64,000 nt of DNA from Choristoneura fumiferana (GCF_025370935.1 NC_133472.1:22941256-23005255), one strand, 5' to 3'. Positions 21,886-33,107 are shown, counted from the first letter of the stretch. The notes: a model not told the origin generated them from the sequence alone. Translations and numbers: made by a program.

Positions 21886-22756
21886 CGCAATAAAACCGTG
21901 TAAGAAAGTCTCGGACCATAAAACGATTAAAAACCCTCTCATAAAAACAAGAACCTACAGAAACAGAAAATTAAAAAGTTAATTATTTAGTAGAAAGGTC
22001 CTAGAAACCCGGCGGGCGCTTTCCTCTCGCAATAATTATGTAAACCGTGCGGCTTTGTGAATTTCATTTGTAAACAAATAAACACAAACTTAACCTTTAA
22101 ATATTATATTTACAAAGCAGTGTTTGCGTCGTAATTGTTCTATAATAATATTGATTTTCACCTATTACGACAATTAATTATTATAAACAAGAACAAACAA
22201 AAAATGTGTGGCGTATTAACGTAGTAATATATACTCACCAAAAACATTACATGTAAAAAGCTGCAAGTCTCGCAACGCAACGCAGTACTTATAATGCTAA
22301 AAAGGTTTGAGATGCAATGTTATACCAAGTTGGTTATTTTTGTCAGTACCGAGGGGTGTCCACAGAACTCGATTTTCACCAACTTGCTTATTTTAAAACA
22401 GTGGAAAAATACAGTTTATAGTTCTCAAATAAAGAGTAAACCAAATTATTTTATAAACACTTAAATAACTTGGCTGTTAAGTTAAGTTTGACGAGTATGA
22501 CCTATGTTTTAATTATTTTCTCGTATAACAGGCCACACCCAGTATACTCGTATATTAACGTGTATGTAACAAACAACATTTTTCACCCTGTGTCGGTTAA
22601 TAACATAAACTTGACAGATGTCGATCTCAGCACACGGCATCGGCACTCACACTTATTTCTCGAGGGACTGAGCAGAGCTCTGTCAGCGCCGTAAATTTTT
22701 AACAACTATAAATGGATTGGTTTTTTATTCTGGACACTATCTTTCGTATTTTAATT

Positions 22757-22815
22757 ATAAAAACCGGGCAAGAGAGTGTCGAACACGCCCAAACTAGGAT
22801 TCGGTAGCTATTACG
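22757..22815 (-). repeat. Repeat family G end fragment
   Basis: AACCGGGCAAGAGAGTGTCG then ACACGCCCAAACTAGGATTC and GGTAGCTATTACG; compare 16447 and 57876. Confidence 0.6.
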
Positions 22816-22879
22816 AAAAATCCATACTTATATACTTATTACTTATATTACTTATTTACTTATATATATATACTTATAA

Positions 22880-23815
22880 TCCTACTAATATTATAAATGT
22901 GAAAGTTTGTGAGTGAGTGAGTATGTTTGTTACTTTTTCACGCTGAAACGGCTGGACAGATTTGGATGAAATTTGGCGAAAAGTTAGTTTATAACCTGGA
23001 TTAAAACATAGGATACTTTTTATCCCGGTATTTTTTTTTTATTCAACTGGATGGCAAACGAGCAAGTGGGTCTCCTGATGGTAAGAGATCACCACCGCCC
23101 ATAGACACCTGCAACACCAGGGGGATTGCAGATGCGTTGCCAACCTAGAGGCCTAAGATGGGATACCTCAAGTGCCAGAAATTTCACCGGCTGTCTTGCT
23201 CTCCACGCCGAAACACAACAGTTCAAGCACTGCTGCTTTACGGCAGGATTAGCGAGCAAGATGGTGGTAGCAATCCGGGCGGACCTTGCACAAGGTCCTA
23301 CCACCTGCAAATTCCCACGGAATAGGGATAAAATCTCGAAATAACAACCTCTGGGCTTAGAGTCATGAAATTTGATATGTAGGTAGTTGGACGTTTGGAA
23401 TAACAGATAGGTGACTTTTTGACCCGATATTCCCACGGGATACCTAGGGATAAAATCTTGAAATAACAACCGCAGGGCTTAGAGCCATGAAATTTAGTAT
23501 GTAGGTAGCTGGACCTCTGAAATAACACATAGGCTACTTTTTATCCCGATATTCCCCCGGGATAGGGATATAATCTTGAAATAATAACCGCTGGGCTTAG
23601 AGTCATGAAATTTAGTATGTAGGAAGCTGGATGTCTAGAAAAACACAAAGACGACTTTTTGACCCGATATTACCACGGGATACCTAGGAATAAAATGTCG
23701 AAATAACAACCGCTAGGCTTAGAGGCATGAAATTTGGATGTAGGTAGCCGTATGTCTGGAATAACACATAAGTACGCTACTTTTTATCCCGATATTCCCA
23801 CGGTATAGTTTTGTA
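22880..23815 (-). repeat. LINE-associated repeat with four ~120-bp tandem units, interrupted by a SINE-like element
   Basis: It starts TCCTACTAATATTATAAATG and includes ACGCTGAAACGGCTGGACAG. From 23311 it runs as four units of 118-122 bp, each with GGGCTTAGAGTCATGAAATT and a CGATATTCCCACGGGATA-like block (units marked at 23353, 23475, 23593, 23715). The inverted counterpart with about two units is at 61114-61590. The 23033-23310 stretch is a later insertion. Confidence 0.75.
23033..23310 (-). mobile_element. SINE-like repeat (family S2), nearly complete
   Basis: A T-run (the tail, since it reads on the minus strand), then CTGGATGGCAAACGAGCAAG, CACCACCGCCCATAGACACC, GATGCGTTGCCAACCTAGAG and GGACCTTGCACAAGGTCC. 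It interrupts a repeat unit: the flanks ...CCCGGTATT and ATTCCCACGG join to the unit sequence seen intact at about 23425 and 23795. Shorter copies are at 11852 and 25196. The ORFs on both strands are not genes. Confidence 0.75.
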
Positions 23816-23862
23816 ACTAAGGGACCCCATACATCCCTGTATTATTATTATTATTATTATTT
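23816..23862 (+). repeat. ATT-type microsatellite tail
   Basis: GGGACCCCATACATCCCTGT followed by (ATT)n resembles a LINE 3' terminus. Confidence 0.5.
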
Positions 23863-23887
23863 CGTATTTTTTTCTTTAATTGTATTC

Positions 23888-24440
23888 AATACAATACAAT
23901 AACTCTTTATTGCACACCAATACAGTAAACAGTACAGAAAACACAAGTATATACATAGAGATTTTCTAAGGTAAGCAATAGGCGGCCTTATCGCTTCAGA
24001 GCGATCTCTTCCAGGCAACCTTTACAATGGACAGAAATAAGGAATACATTTTAGCAGGTGTTGCAATTTACAGTAGATTAGAGCTGTATCAAGACTACAT
24101 AAAACACATACACAACAAATCTAAACAGATAGATAGGTGATAGATACCATAACAACACATAAATAAGCTAACTATAACATTCATACGCAAGATGACAGGT
24201 AGTGCTCAGGTATACTGTAGTTTTTAAGTATTTTATTTGCAATTATTTTATTTTGGAAAAATGACTTTCTGCCAAGTTTCTTGCGGCGCATTCTTCTTGG
24301 CAATGATGGTCTTACCGAAAGCGCTGGTAGTATAAAAAATGACGTGTAAAAGTGCCCATTGCGGCCCCTGGTATCGCGAAAAAGAGGCTTTAAGGGGTTG
24401 AAATAGGGGATGAAAGTTTATATGGAAGGTCGTCATTATC
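23888..24440. mobile_element. Probable LINE 3' end (antisense) and adjacent repeat
   Basis: ACAATAACTCTTTATTGCAC, then GGCGGCCTTATCGCTTCAGA and CTCTTCCAGGCAACC, is of a kind common in lepidopteran LINE 3' regions. A second block at 24230-24400 contains TGCCAAGTTTCTTGCGGCGC and GACGTGTAAAAGTGCCCATT. I cannot tell whether they are one element. The minus ORF 24248-24436 is not a credible gene. Confidence 0.4.
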
Positions 24441-24520
24441 GAAGATAAATTGATGAATATTTATTAAACTTGCCTTTCGGTACCTGATAAGAGATAAATA
24501 GATATCAGTTCGCACCTGAG

Positions 24521-25114
24521 GCTGCTATTTCAGAGTAAAACTACTAATAATTCTCAAGCAAACCTAGCCGTTATAGTTTTCCTTGAAAGCTTAATATACT
24601 TACCATCCTGAATTTTTTCAGTTTTCCACCCACCGGTTTAGATTTTAGAGGGGGGGGGACCGCTCGAATTTAATGAAAATTTGCACTTTAAAGTTGAATA
24701 TTTCGCAAAAATATCAATAAATCACAAAATCGTCTTAGCAAACTCTAATGGTTTTAAATGACCTATCCAACGATACCCCACACTATAGGGTCGTATGAGA
24801 AAAAAAAAACACCCTCACTTTACGTCTATGGGAGGTCATCATCCAGCCTATATACGTCCCACTGCTGGGCACAGGCCTCCTCTCAGAACAAGAGGGCTAT
24901 GGGAGGGTCTATGGGAGGTACGATAAAAATTAAAAAAAATATATTATACCATTTTGTCGGCATAGTTTACAGATTATATATACAAAATTACAGCTTTCCA
25001 GCATTGATAGTCCCTGACCAAAGCCGCGGACGGACGGACACAGACAGACAGACAGACATAGCGAAACTATAAGGGTTCTGTTTTTGCAATTTTGGCCCCG
25101 GAACCCTAAAAATG
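24521..25114 (-). repeat. Repeat family G copy with a small nested insertion
   Basis: It runs from GGCTGCTATTTCAGAG through CACCGGTTTAGATTTTAGAG, ACCATTTTGTCGGCATAGTT and CAGACAGACAGACAGACATA to GGAACCCTAAAAATG. It matches 57996-59797 once the mariner is removed, and 53172-53592 reversed. It shows the empty mariner site (CTACTAATAATTCTCAAGC). Confidence 0.75.
24836..24896 (+). mobile_element. Short insertion flanked by CTATGGGAGG
   Basis: TCATCATCCAGCC then TATATACGTCCCACTGCTGG and AGGCCTCCTCTCAGAACAAG. It lies between direct copies of CTATGGGAGG (24826-24835 and 24897-24906); a further GTCTATGGGAGG follows. The same core occurs at 56549-56622 and stops at the same base (CAAGAGGGCT). Confidence 0.6.
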
Positions 25115-25195
25115 AGACCGTGAGAGATTTTGATTTGTCACATCAAGTATATTCTATCTAACTTAATCTCGAACTAGGTATACGCATCTGAAATA

Positions 25196-25296
25196 CCCCT
25201 GGTGTTGCAGATGTTTATGGGCGGTGGTGATCTCTTACCATCAGGAGACCCACTTGCTCGTTTTCCATCCAGTCGAATAAAAAAAAAAGTGAAATA
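25196..25296 (+). mobile_element. SINE-like repeat (family S2), 5'-truncated, with poly(A)
   Basis: CCCTGGTGTTGCAGATGTTT, then GATCTCTTACCATCAGGAGA, CGTTTTCCATCCAGTCGAAT and an A8 tail. The A-tail here defines the strand of the family. Confidence 0.75.
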
Positions 25297-25410
25297 TGAG
25301 ACATGAGTTAATTAAACCAATAATATTATAAGTAGTGTTTTTTTCATTTTGTCTTTAAATTTACACGCATATTCAACATATTCTTACTACCTACAATAAA
25401 ATAACATATT

Positions 25411-25875
25411 TCCGTACTAACTTCTTCCCCCCTTTTTACCCCCTCAGAGGCAGAATTTTCAAAAACAGTGAAACACGTATTTGTTTATTTATGTTTAAGA
25501 GCAATTTTACAAAGTTTTATAACGATATTTTTTAATAATAACATTTTTCCCGTACAAACTTTCAGCTCCCCTTATTACCCTTTAAGGGTAGAATTTTCAA
25601 AAATGGCGAAATACATGTTCACTTATATTTTTTGAAGAATGTTTTTCCCAAATTTCATAATTACAACATTAGAAATAACAATTTTACATACTAACGTTCT
25701 CCCCCCTTTTCACCCCCTTAGGGGATGAATTTCGAAAAATTCTTTCTTATCTCATATACATGTCATAAAAAAAACCTTTGTGCGAAATTTCAGCTTTCTA
25801 GGTTCAGGGGTTTGGGCTGGGCGTTGATGAGTCAGTAATGAATGTATCGGACTTTCTTTTTTATATAGGTATATA
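25411..25875 (+). repeat. Three tandem units of ~138 bp, LINE-type 3' sequence
   Basis: The units start at about 25412, 25549 and 25686, each with a CCGTACAAACTTTCAGC-like start, a CCCCTTTTTACCCCCT-like block and TAGAATTTTCAAAAA. It ends with GTTGATGAGTCAGTAATGAA and TTTTTTATATAGGTATATAG. A single unit is at about 60570-60680. Confidence 0.6.
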
Positions 25876-25999
25876 GAAGAAGATAAATATAAATCGAATT
25901 AATATTTAGCAAATTACCTACTCATTAATATTGGTTATTTTATAAATAAATTAGGTATTAATCTACTAACAAAGTAAACAAAATTATGACTATCTTATT

Positions 26000-27270
26000 A
26001 CTTCTTTTATTCATATTACTATTATTATTATTCATCGTATTATAAGTCGTCTTTACAAAAAAAAAATAGAACCCCTTCTTCTGTGACCTTCTCGAGTCCA
26101 ATGTTATCCTGTATGGACTATACATACCTAGGTGTACGAGTATGTATCAATTTCAAGCTTTCGCTTATTTGTACGAGCATTGGGTTTTAATTATGCATTT
26201 GAAGCATGATTGGGCTCCACCTGCATTCCATGATTGATCCAGACAGTGCTCGCTGTGCTTTACTTTATTTCCCGGAGGAAACGAAGAATCTCTTACTACT
26301 TGGTGGTAATTAAAAACGATACCTTTTGTACAAACTTTAATTTTACAGTTGCATAGTTGTAAAATAAAACTTGGCGTGGATTTATACAATAAAAATCCGA
26401 GTATTGTTTTAGTTATTTATGGATAGGTAGGTACTAAACAAACATTACTGGGAAATGTTAACATTAAAATTATCATTATCTATTACAAGTAAAATGTACT
26501 ATGAAGATGGTGCAGTCGAACAAGTTTTTATCAACGCCTGACCCTGTTTTAACTTTCTGTGAACTACTGTGTGTTTTCGAATAAGCAAACTCGAATAGAA
26601 TATTGAGTTTCAATAATAAAATTATTTTTTGCAGACATAAACAACAACGTAGACAAGTATAAAAAAGTCGCTCAGAGTTCCGTAACCTAAAGCTGCCAAC
26701 CTGTCCAGATTGTGTTTGTCGATGAGAAAACAACAATGACAGAGATAATTATTAAGACTTTCGTTAACTTATAAGAAAGCTCTTTGAGGTAAAATAAAAT
26801 TCATTTCTGTAAAACGTTGATCTAAGCTCGTTCTTTTTCTGAGATAATGTACCTACAAACATGCAAAATTTATCAGTAATGTATGGTTTACGCGAGTCAC
26901 TAATAGGACGAAAGCGAACTGCAGATGCTTGCACTTTGAATGCTGATATTGGAATTAAAGAAATTAGCTAATTGCACTTAATTTATATTTTCTTGTAGCT
27001 TAGACTTAGTTGTTATTTTAACGATGCGTCGTGTACTGATTATTAATGCTTCGAATTTTGATTTTTGACGTATGGGGGAAACCCGTGTGCATTTGCAGCT
27101 TTTTACTGAATTTCGAGGCGTAACGCTAACACTATGAAAAAGATGCGTGCCTCTATTGACGAATGGCCCTCACGATTGAAGGGCCTGTGTTCAGCACAAT
27201 TGCAGCCATTTTGAATAATATACCTTTTTATTTTTACGTAATTCTTGTCCACTTTCACATAGTATATATA
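26000..27270. other. Non-coding stretch, nothing recognised
   Basis: Short ORFs on the minus strand (26165-26389, 26476-26736) show no domain or family signature. No repeat shared with the rest of the window was seen. Confidence 0.45.
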
Positions 27271-27281
27271 GTAAATAATTA

Positions 27282-27415
27282 CCTCGTATGTTCATAAGTT
27301 TTGAGACGAATAAAAACATCTTATATATATAATGATTTTTCTACTGTCTGTTCAAATACGTACATTAAATATTTTTCGAGAAAAAGATGTTTTTATTCGT
27401 CTCAAAACTACGAGG
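27282..27415. mobile_element. 134-bp mariner-related MITE with TA duplication
   Basis: The left end CCTCGTATGTTCATAAGTTT then TGAGACG matches the mariner ends at 58038 and 59313; the match to the mariner right end runs on through GACG(T)AATAAAA. The right arm has lost about 9 bases (CCTCGTAGTTTTGAGACG). TA flanks both sides (27280-27281 and 27416-27417). It is a deletion derivative mobilised in trans, by inference. Confidence 0.85.
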
Positions 27416-28287
27416 TAATTATATTATGATAAATTGGACAAGAAGATTGGAATTGGAACATGGTGGTGGTGGAAGAAACATGGTGGGAAGGCTTTAATTA
27501 AATTTAATTTTGGGTTCATGTTTTCGTAGATACTTATATCGTGCCTTAGGTAGTACGTACAGTCGAGTGCAAAAATATAGTCCTATCTAACCCTTCAAAA
27601 ATATGTACAAAATACTCTTATTCTGACGTACTAAGGCCGTGGTGATATGTTTTATGTTTGGAATACAACTTGTAATTACACGCTGGCTCCTTCTCATCTT
27701 CATGGCGAGCGGTTAAACGTGAAGAGGTAACTAACAAACAAACAAACAAACAAAGCGGTTTGCAAACTTTATTATATAATATTAGTGGGATAGTGGGATA
27801 TCTTTTGTGTCACGTCAATGTTATGTCATTGTCAAACCAATTGGAGAGGATTGCTATGATAATCAGCGTGGCAATCGTGTGGCAATGCTGCTGGTGTAAT
27901 GGGGATCTTTGGATCTCTGGGCGGGAATCGTAATAATGTTAAAATTTTTGTTATGTTGTTTGTTTTTATTTTGTAAAGTTTGACGAGGCTTGTTGCGGAT
28001 GTCTCAATGTTTAGTTAAGTACGTTACGTCAGATTATATAAGAATTTATGCTGAGATCGTCAAAACTTGTAAAAATAAGCAAATATAAAAAACAATCAAT
28101 AAAATACAATGTCAAAATAAATTAAATTTTCCTCAAGGGGAGTTGTCAAGAAATCAAATTATTAATTATGTAAATGAAAAGATTGAAAAGTAACACTATA
28201 AATAAATGGTATCTCAAATAGGGATCGTCATAACAAAATAAATTTACTTAAAACATTTGCAAATATTCAAATAATTTCAAGAAAAGA

Positions 28288-29210
28288 TTATTTCCGAAAA
28301 CTCACAGAATACAGAGGGTTATCCATCAAAAGGCTTTTCACCCGGCGACCGAATGCCTCTTCGCCCAGGTCTTTTATTTCGGCGGACAGACGTTCGTAAT
28401 AGGTAGGCCCCACAATTCGCGGCAAGGTTTTGCCTTGGATATTGACGCATTCAAACGTGGATAAATATTTCCTCACAAACATTAACATAAACTGAGTAGT
28501 GCATCATTATGCGATACTTCCGAAACAGGTCTCTGCAGGAATGCCTTGGTGGTACACCGATTAGAGTCAGTACGGCACGTTTTTGCATCAGCATTACTCT
28601 ATTGGCATCCGTGGAGTTTCTCCAAATAAGTGTACCGTACGACATCAGCAAGTGAAAATGTGTGAATTAAACCTGTCTCAAAGCATCCCCAGAAACCAGT
28701 GGTTTAAGTTTCTTCAACGCAAAGACTGCACCACTCAATCTATTACAGAGCCCACTCACATGGCTATTCCAGTTGAGTTGAGCGTCTATTGTGAAACCAA
28801 GAAAACGGCACTCCATTGTCACAGGCATTGGGCTATTTATAAGAGACGGAGGCAATGCGACACTACGACCCGAGAAGATCATGACATTGGATTTTGCAAG
28901 GTTCAGCATCAAACCATTCGTCTTGAACCACTCCTGCAGCTGATCACACGCCTCACGCATTTTCTCAGCAAGCAGTTCATAGGACTGTCCGCTGACAATA
29001 ACCGTAGTGTCATCCGCAAATAGAACAGACAGCCCTGCTGTTATTGATGACGGAATGTCATTTATAAAAATTAAGAAAAGGGTATTCCCAAGTGCCTACA
29101 CCCACATAGCCAATTTCCGAATCGTACCTTTTGTCATCTGTTAATAATCTGACAATCTGCTTACGTCCCGTTAAAAATGATTCAAACAGTTTGTAAGCAG
29201 TAAACTTCAG
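28288..29210 (-). pseudogene. LINE ORF2 reverse transcriptase, 5'-truncated and frameshifted
   Basis: Read on the minus strand, the parts in order are: LFESFLTGRKQIVRLL and YDSEIGYVGV (RT palm, with the usual PQGS stretch disrupted), NDIPSSITAGLSVLFADDTT (FADD catalytic box at 29009-29020), LQEWFKTNGLMLNLAKS, FLGFTIDAQLNWNSHV, the C-terminal RAVLTLIGVPPRHSCRDLF, and a final SVSFRK before the stop at 28288. The motifs fit Jockey/CR1-type elements. Frame changes near 28460-28488 and 28651-28667, and one near the palm, break it. Nothing of the endonuclease remains. Confidence 0.85.
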
Positions 29211-29878
29211 GATAATATACTAAATATAACTACTCCTAATTTACAACTATACATAATACAAAAAAAAGCGTAGTACGAGTAGGTACGCGAACGTAAAGGG
29301 TAATCATCTCACGAAGCGAACGCAAGACGAGCGAGCTTTAATCAAAATGTACGGCATCGACGGCAGCGCAGCCTTGACTACAGAAAACTTAATCCTCCTT
29401 AAATTATCAGTGTGTGCGTGTGGTGGGTGCGTGCGTACCGGCGCCAACCGGGGCGCATACATTAAGGCCGCACGATGTACTTTTGTTTGTAACTTACTTC
29501 TCCTCTTTTACTATGGTGGTAGTCTGTGAAAATGAATGACAAATTATAACTAAATGTCATACCCGTTAGTGTGCGATTGTGTACGTAAAGCTCAAACTAG
29601 TGTTTGAATATTTTTTTGCGTGGTGACGTGACAAAGAAATGCATTAATCAGAAGAAATGGTAATATCTCCACCTATATAAGCGACTAAGAAGGAGCTTTT
29701 AGTTAATGATTCTTTCGAACTGATCTGATGCTGAAGCCGGAAGGTAGGCAACGGAATCTGTTATAAAACAACGTAACTAAGCCGTGTTTGGGCTTCATGG
29801 AATCGTTGTGAGATGTACTTTGGCTACGAATCACTAAAAAGTGAGACATAAAGAATTTTTTTAACAAAAACTAAAACC

Positions 29879-30124
29879 GACTCCAAAAAAAAAATAACAA
29901 AATATGGAACCGACTGCAAAACCCTTAAAAATATTTTTCTAGCACTAGGTACCTACTAGCTCGAAGTCGGTGCCTCAGCACGAGCCAGCAGGAATGGAAC
30001 AATAGTCGTCTACCTCACCTACATTATATTGCCATCCAGTTGAATAAAAAAAAATGGTGTTAAAATATTTTCAAGGGTTTTGTAGTCGGTTCCATTTTTT
30101 GTTATTTTTTATTTTTTTGGAGTC
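29879..30124. mobile_element. Foldback MITE, 246 bp, ~60-bp arms
   Basis: The left arm GACTCC, A-run, TAACAAAATATGGAACCGAC, TGCAAAACCCTT is inverted at the right end (AAGGGTTTTGTAGTCGGTTC ... GGAGTC). Inside is GAAGTCGGTGCCTCAGCACG, then AGCCAGCAGGA, which also occurs in the hairpins at 32886-33064 and 48044-48254. The ORF at 30054-30257 is incidental. Confidence 0.7.
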
Positions 30125-30564
30125 CTTGATGTTTACCAAATTGCTTAATTATTCTCAACTGGGAAAATGTTTTTTTTTTTTCGTCAATTTTCCAATGTTT
30201 TTAATACTTATCATCCTATTCCTGACAAAGACAAATCCAGAAATACAAAAATCATAAAAATTTGCCCAGCCGTTCTTGAGTTATAAACGGTGTAAGTAAC
30301 TAACACGACTTTGTTTTACATATATTACGCTATCTGTTACTTTTTACAAATCAAGTTGTACCAAAATATATATTCGAATTGAATTCGTAAATCTGTGCAA
30401 TGGTAATGCTTATCCTGGAAAAGTTTCAATGTAGGTCGTGAATGGCTTCTCATGGCTTTATTTCCAGATAAGAAGAACCCGAGGTGAGCGCGTGAGGAGA
30501 ATTTAACAATATTCGCTGGCTAACCTACAAGCTCTTGCATTTTTGAATCCCGAACATTGAAATG

Positions 30565-30622
30565 TTAATGTAGAAAATCACTCCTGTTTTGAGATCAAAA
30601 GAGGAGTGATTTTCCACATTAA
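30565..30622. repeat. Tight 27-bp hairpin with 4-nt loop
   Basis: TTAATGTAGAAAATCACTCC continuing to TGTTTTG pairs with 30596-30622 (two mismatches) around the loop AGAT. The size is in the range of a pre-miRNA stem, but it may be a relic of an inverted-repeat element. Confidence 0.6.
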
Positions 30623-30750
30623 ATACCCAGAACGAAAAAGTCCAATCCCAAATGTATATCAATAATATTTGGAGTACAGATGTCTTGTCGAAGCCGCTAT
30701 TTAATTTAAAAATAATATCTTGTAAACCGCTTGTCCAAAAAATATGCAAA

Positions 30751-30957
30751 ATATGGAAAGGTAACGTTTAATAAATACTTTCAAAGAAAATTAGTTTCAA
30801 CATGATCGGATATACCGTTTTTGAGTTATTGCCGAAAAACTGCGCTTCTTAACAAAAGGACGTAAGTGCCGTGAAGAGACGCTCTTTTTCCGGTAATAGA
30901 TTTTAAGACTGTAGTAAGTGTTTTAATTGTGTTATAACGCACATAATATTACTTTTT
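30751..30957 (+). repeat. Repeat shared (inverted) with 16503-16715
   Basis: TGGAAAGGTAACGTTTAATA, ACCGTTTTTGAGTTATTGCC and GTTTTAATTGTGTTATAACG are the reverse complement of the 16.5 kb block, with modest divergence. Confidence 0.7.
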
Positions 30958-31165
30958 ATTGCTTTCCTCTTGTAACCCTAACGGTTTTTTGTCAACGACG
31001 AAACGAAAGTCAGCGGTCACGTGTGTAATTTTTGAGGTGTTTTATAATTTGACATTATGGCTAAACCAAGTGCTTGTTGGAATTTGATTTTTGCCAAAGT
31101 AAGGAAATATGTGTTTTTTTTTATGGAAGCATAGTGTTCTTAGGTCAAGCCGGTTACATAAGTAC

Positions 31166-32096
31166 TTGAAAATCAAAAATTAAAATACCTACGGATAAAA
31201 TGTCGATGTTCAAAATATCGAAAATTAAAATGTCGACTGTATCGTAATATCGAAAATTAAAATAACGAAAGTTTATATTGTCAAATGATTAGATAATCTA
31301 CGACCAAATATATCGAAAATCCAATCATCTTCAAAAGTAGTATCGAAAGATATAAATATCGAAGTACAGAGTAGGTATCGAATATCCTATATGTGAACTA
31401 TTACGTGACAGAGTCGACGGAGCTCCGACTATTCCGCGCAGTTGAAGCGCTTTGCGCCTTGATGCAATATTAACCTAACCTAACCTATTAAACTTTTCAT
31501 CACACTTGCTCGTAAACAGTGTCGTAACATGCAGGCTACCTTGGTTGCAACCCCCCAACTAAAACTGCGCTGCCAAGAGCGCAATCAGCGGTATTGGCAA
31601 TTTTTGAAAAAATATTAGTTTTTCTTTTACAAATATACAATTTTACTCGCAAATGTGATGAAAAACATTGTATGTCGCATGGGCGGTACTAGAATTACGA
31701 AAATCGACTCATTAAAGCCTTCAGTCATCGACTTCGGGCTTCTAATAGACTCTCGTTCGTAATTCCTTATTTACCGCCCTTAAGACACAATGTGCTATTA
31801 TAGATATTTTGGTAAAATGATGAATTACCAAAAACATTTGGCTCGTTTAGGTTATAACTATGACCACAATTACTAGAAAATGACTAGATTATGTAAAATA
31901 GATGTTAAGATAAAGGAGCACTAAATAAAGCAGATTTGTATGTACGATAATTAGATATATTGGCTATCGATATTTTTACTCATTCGATATTTTAATCAAT
32001 CGACATTTCAATCTTAGACATTTTGACCATAGGTATAACAACTTTCGATATTGAATCGAAATTTTAACCGTAGGTATTTTAATTTTCGATATTCAA
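31166..32096. mobile_element. 931-bp inverted-repeat element with TATCGAAAATTAAAAT motifs
   Basis: The ends share TTGAA(A/T)ATC(A/G)AAAATTA then AAATACCTACGG, inverted at 31166 and 32096. Variants of TATCGAAAATTAAAAT recur at both ends (31220-31270 and 31970-32090). A family C copy lies inside (31492-31810), together with AACCTAACCTAACCT at about 31474-31488. No transposase is present, so it is a nonautonomous DNA element that carries or received another repeat. Confidence 0.7.
31492..31810 (+). repeat. Repeat family C, nested
   Basis: CATCACACTTGCTCGTAAAC, then GCAGGCTACCTTGGTTGCAA, CTGCCAAGAGCGC and CTTCTAATAGACTCTCGTTC; inverted relative to 6215-6735. Confidence 0.7.
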
Positions 32097-32885
32097 ATAT
32101 GTATTCACCAATTTTTACACGTGTCTCATTGCCGCAAGGAGGGATTACCTCTATAGATGGTGTATTCCCTTAGTTCAGTATGTAGAATTTACCGTGTTCT
32201 GAAATATACATTTCAGTCAAGTTTAAGCTTTATTTCGATTTCTGTGTCTATGCCGCAGGAGGGCCTCTTAGATGGTATTTTCTTTTTTTATTAGGTATAT
32301 TTATGTAGTTTTTATTTATTTTGTGTCCTGTTTTTTTGCTATGTACCTATGAGAAATGTATTATCCTTTTGCCAATAAAAATATTAGAAAAAAAAGTAAA
32401 CTAAGGCTGCAGATTTAATTCAAAATTTTAAGGTGTTTTTTTTATTTAGCACATCATATCGTGCGGCTTATAATAGGTAAGTATCATTTACGTACTACAC
32501 CGCACGAAAACATATTTACACACCAAAAGTTTAAGCCATTGACACGGTTACCTCTTAAATAATGTTTTATCTTTTAATTGACTTTAGGTAAACTTGTTTC
32601 CACTTTTTAGCAGACTGTTTTTCTCTTTCTTGCTTGTCTTAAACACAACTTTGTCATCATTTTCCTCCATTCTTACGTTTTTCGTCACTTTCGACATTAA
32701 AAAATGATTGCTCGTGAAGCGCAAACTTATAATTGTGTTCAAAAATAAAAACAACAAAATAACAATTCAGAGTTCGACAATTATGACAACGGTTCAGTCG
32801 ACTACATACAGTTTTTAAACATGATAGATTAGTAAAATAGAAATTAAATGTTATACTGAATACTAAACTTAACCGGCTACAATAA

Positions 32886-33064
32886 AACATGAAAATAGTT
32901 TTCTACCAGCTTGAAGTCGGTGCCTCAGTACGAGCCAGCAGGAGTTATAAAAGACCAATAGATAATGTGTAGGTAGACAAACTATAGGACCACTCCTGCT
33001 GGCTCATGCTAAGGCTGGCTTCAACTGGTAGTAAATCATTTTCATGGTGTTTTGAAGGTGGTTA
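32886..33064. mobile_element. Hairpin element (family H)
   Basis: TTTTCTACCAGCTTGAAGTC, then GGTGCCTCAGTACGAGCCAG at the left is inverted at the right (GCTGGCTCATGCTAAGGCTG ... AACTGGTAGTAAAT). Followed directly by a family F body, as at 48.0-48.7 kb. Confidence 0.65.
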
Positions 33065-33107
33065 AATTTTTTCTCGCTTTTTATCTTAATTAACCTAAGT
33101 TATAATA

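Noticed and set aside
23089..23528. Minus ORFs of 126 and 76 codons
   Set aside because: They cover the S2 SINE-like element and the 120-bp tandem units. No domain, and the frame is shared only because of the repeats.
23285..23815. CRISPR-like direct repeats
   Set aside because: Units are ~120 bp and contiguous, without distinct spacers, and belong to a dispersed eukaryotic repeat. No cas genes, and the genome is animal.
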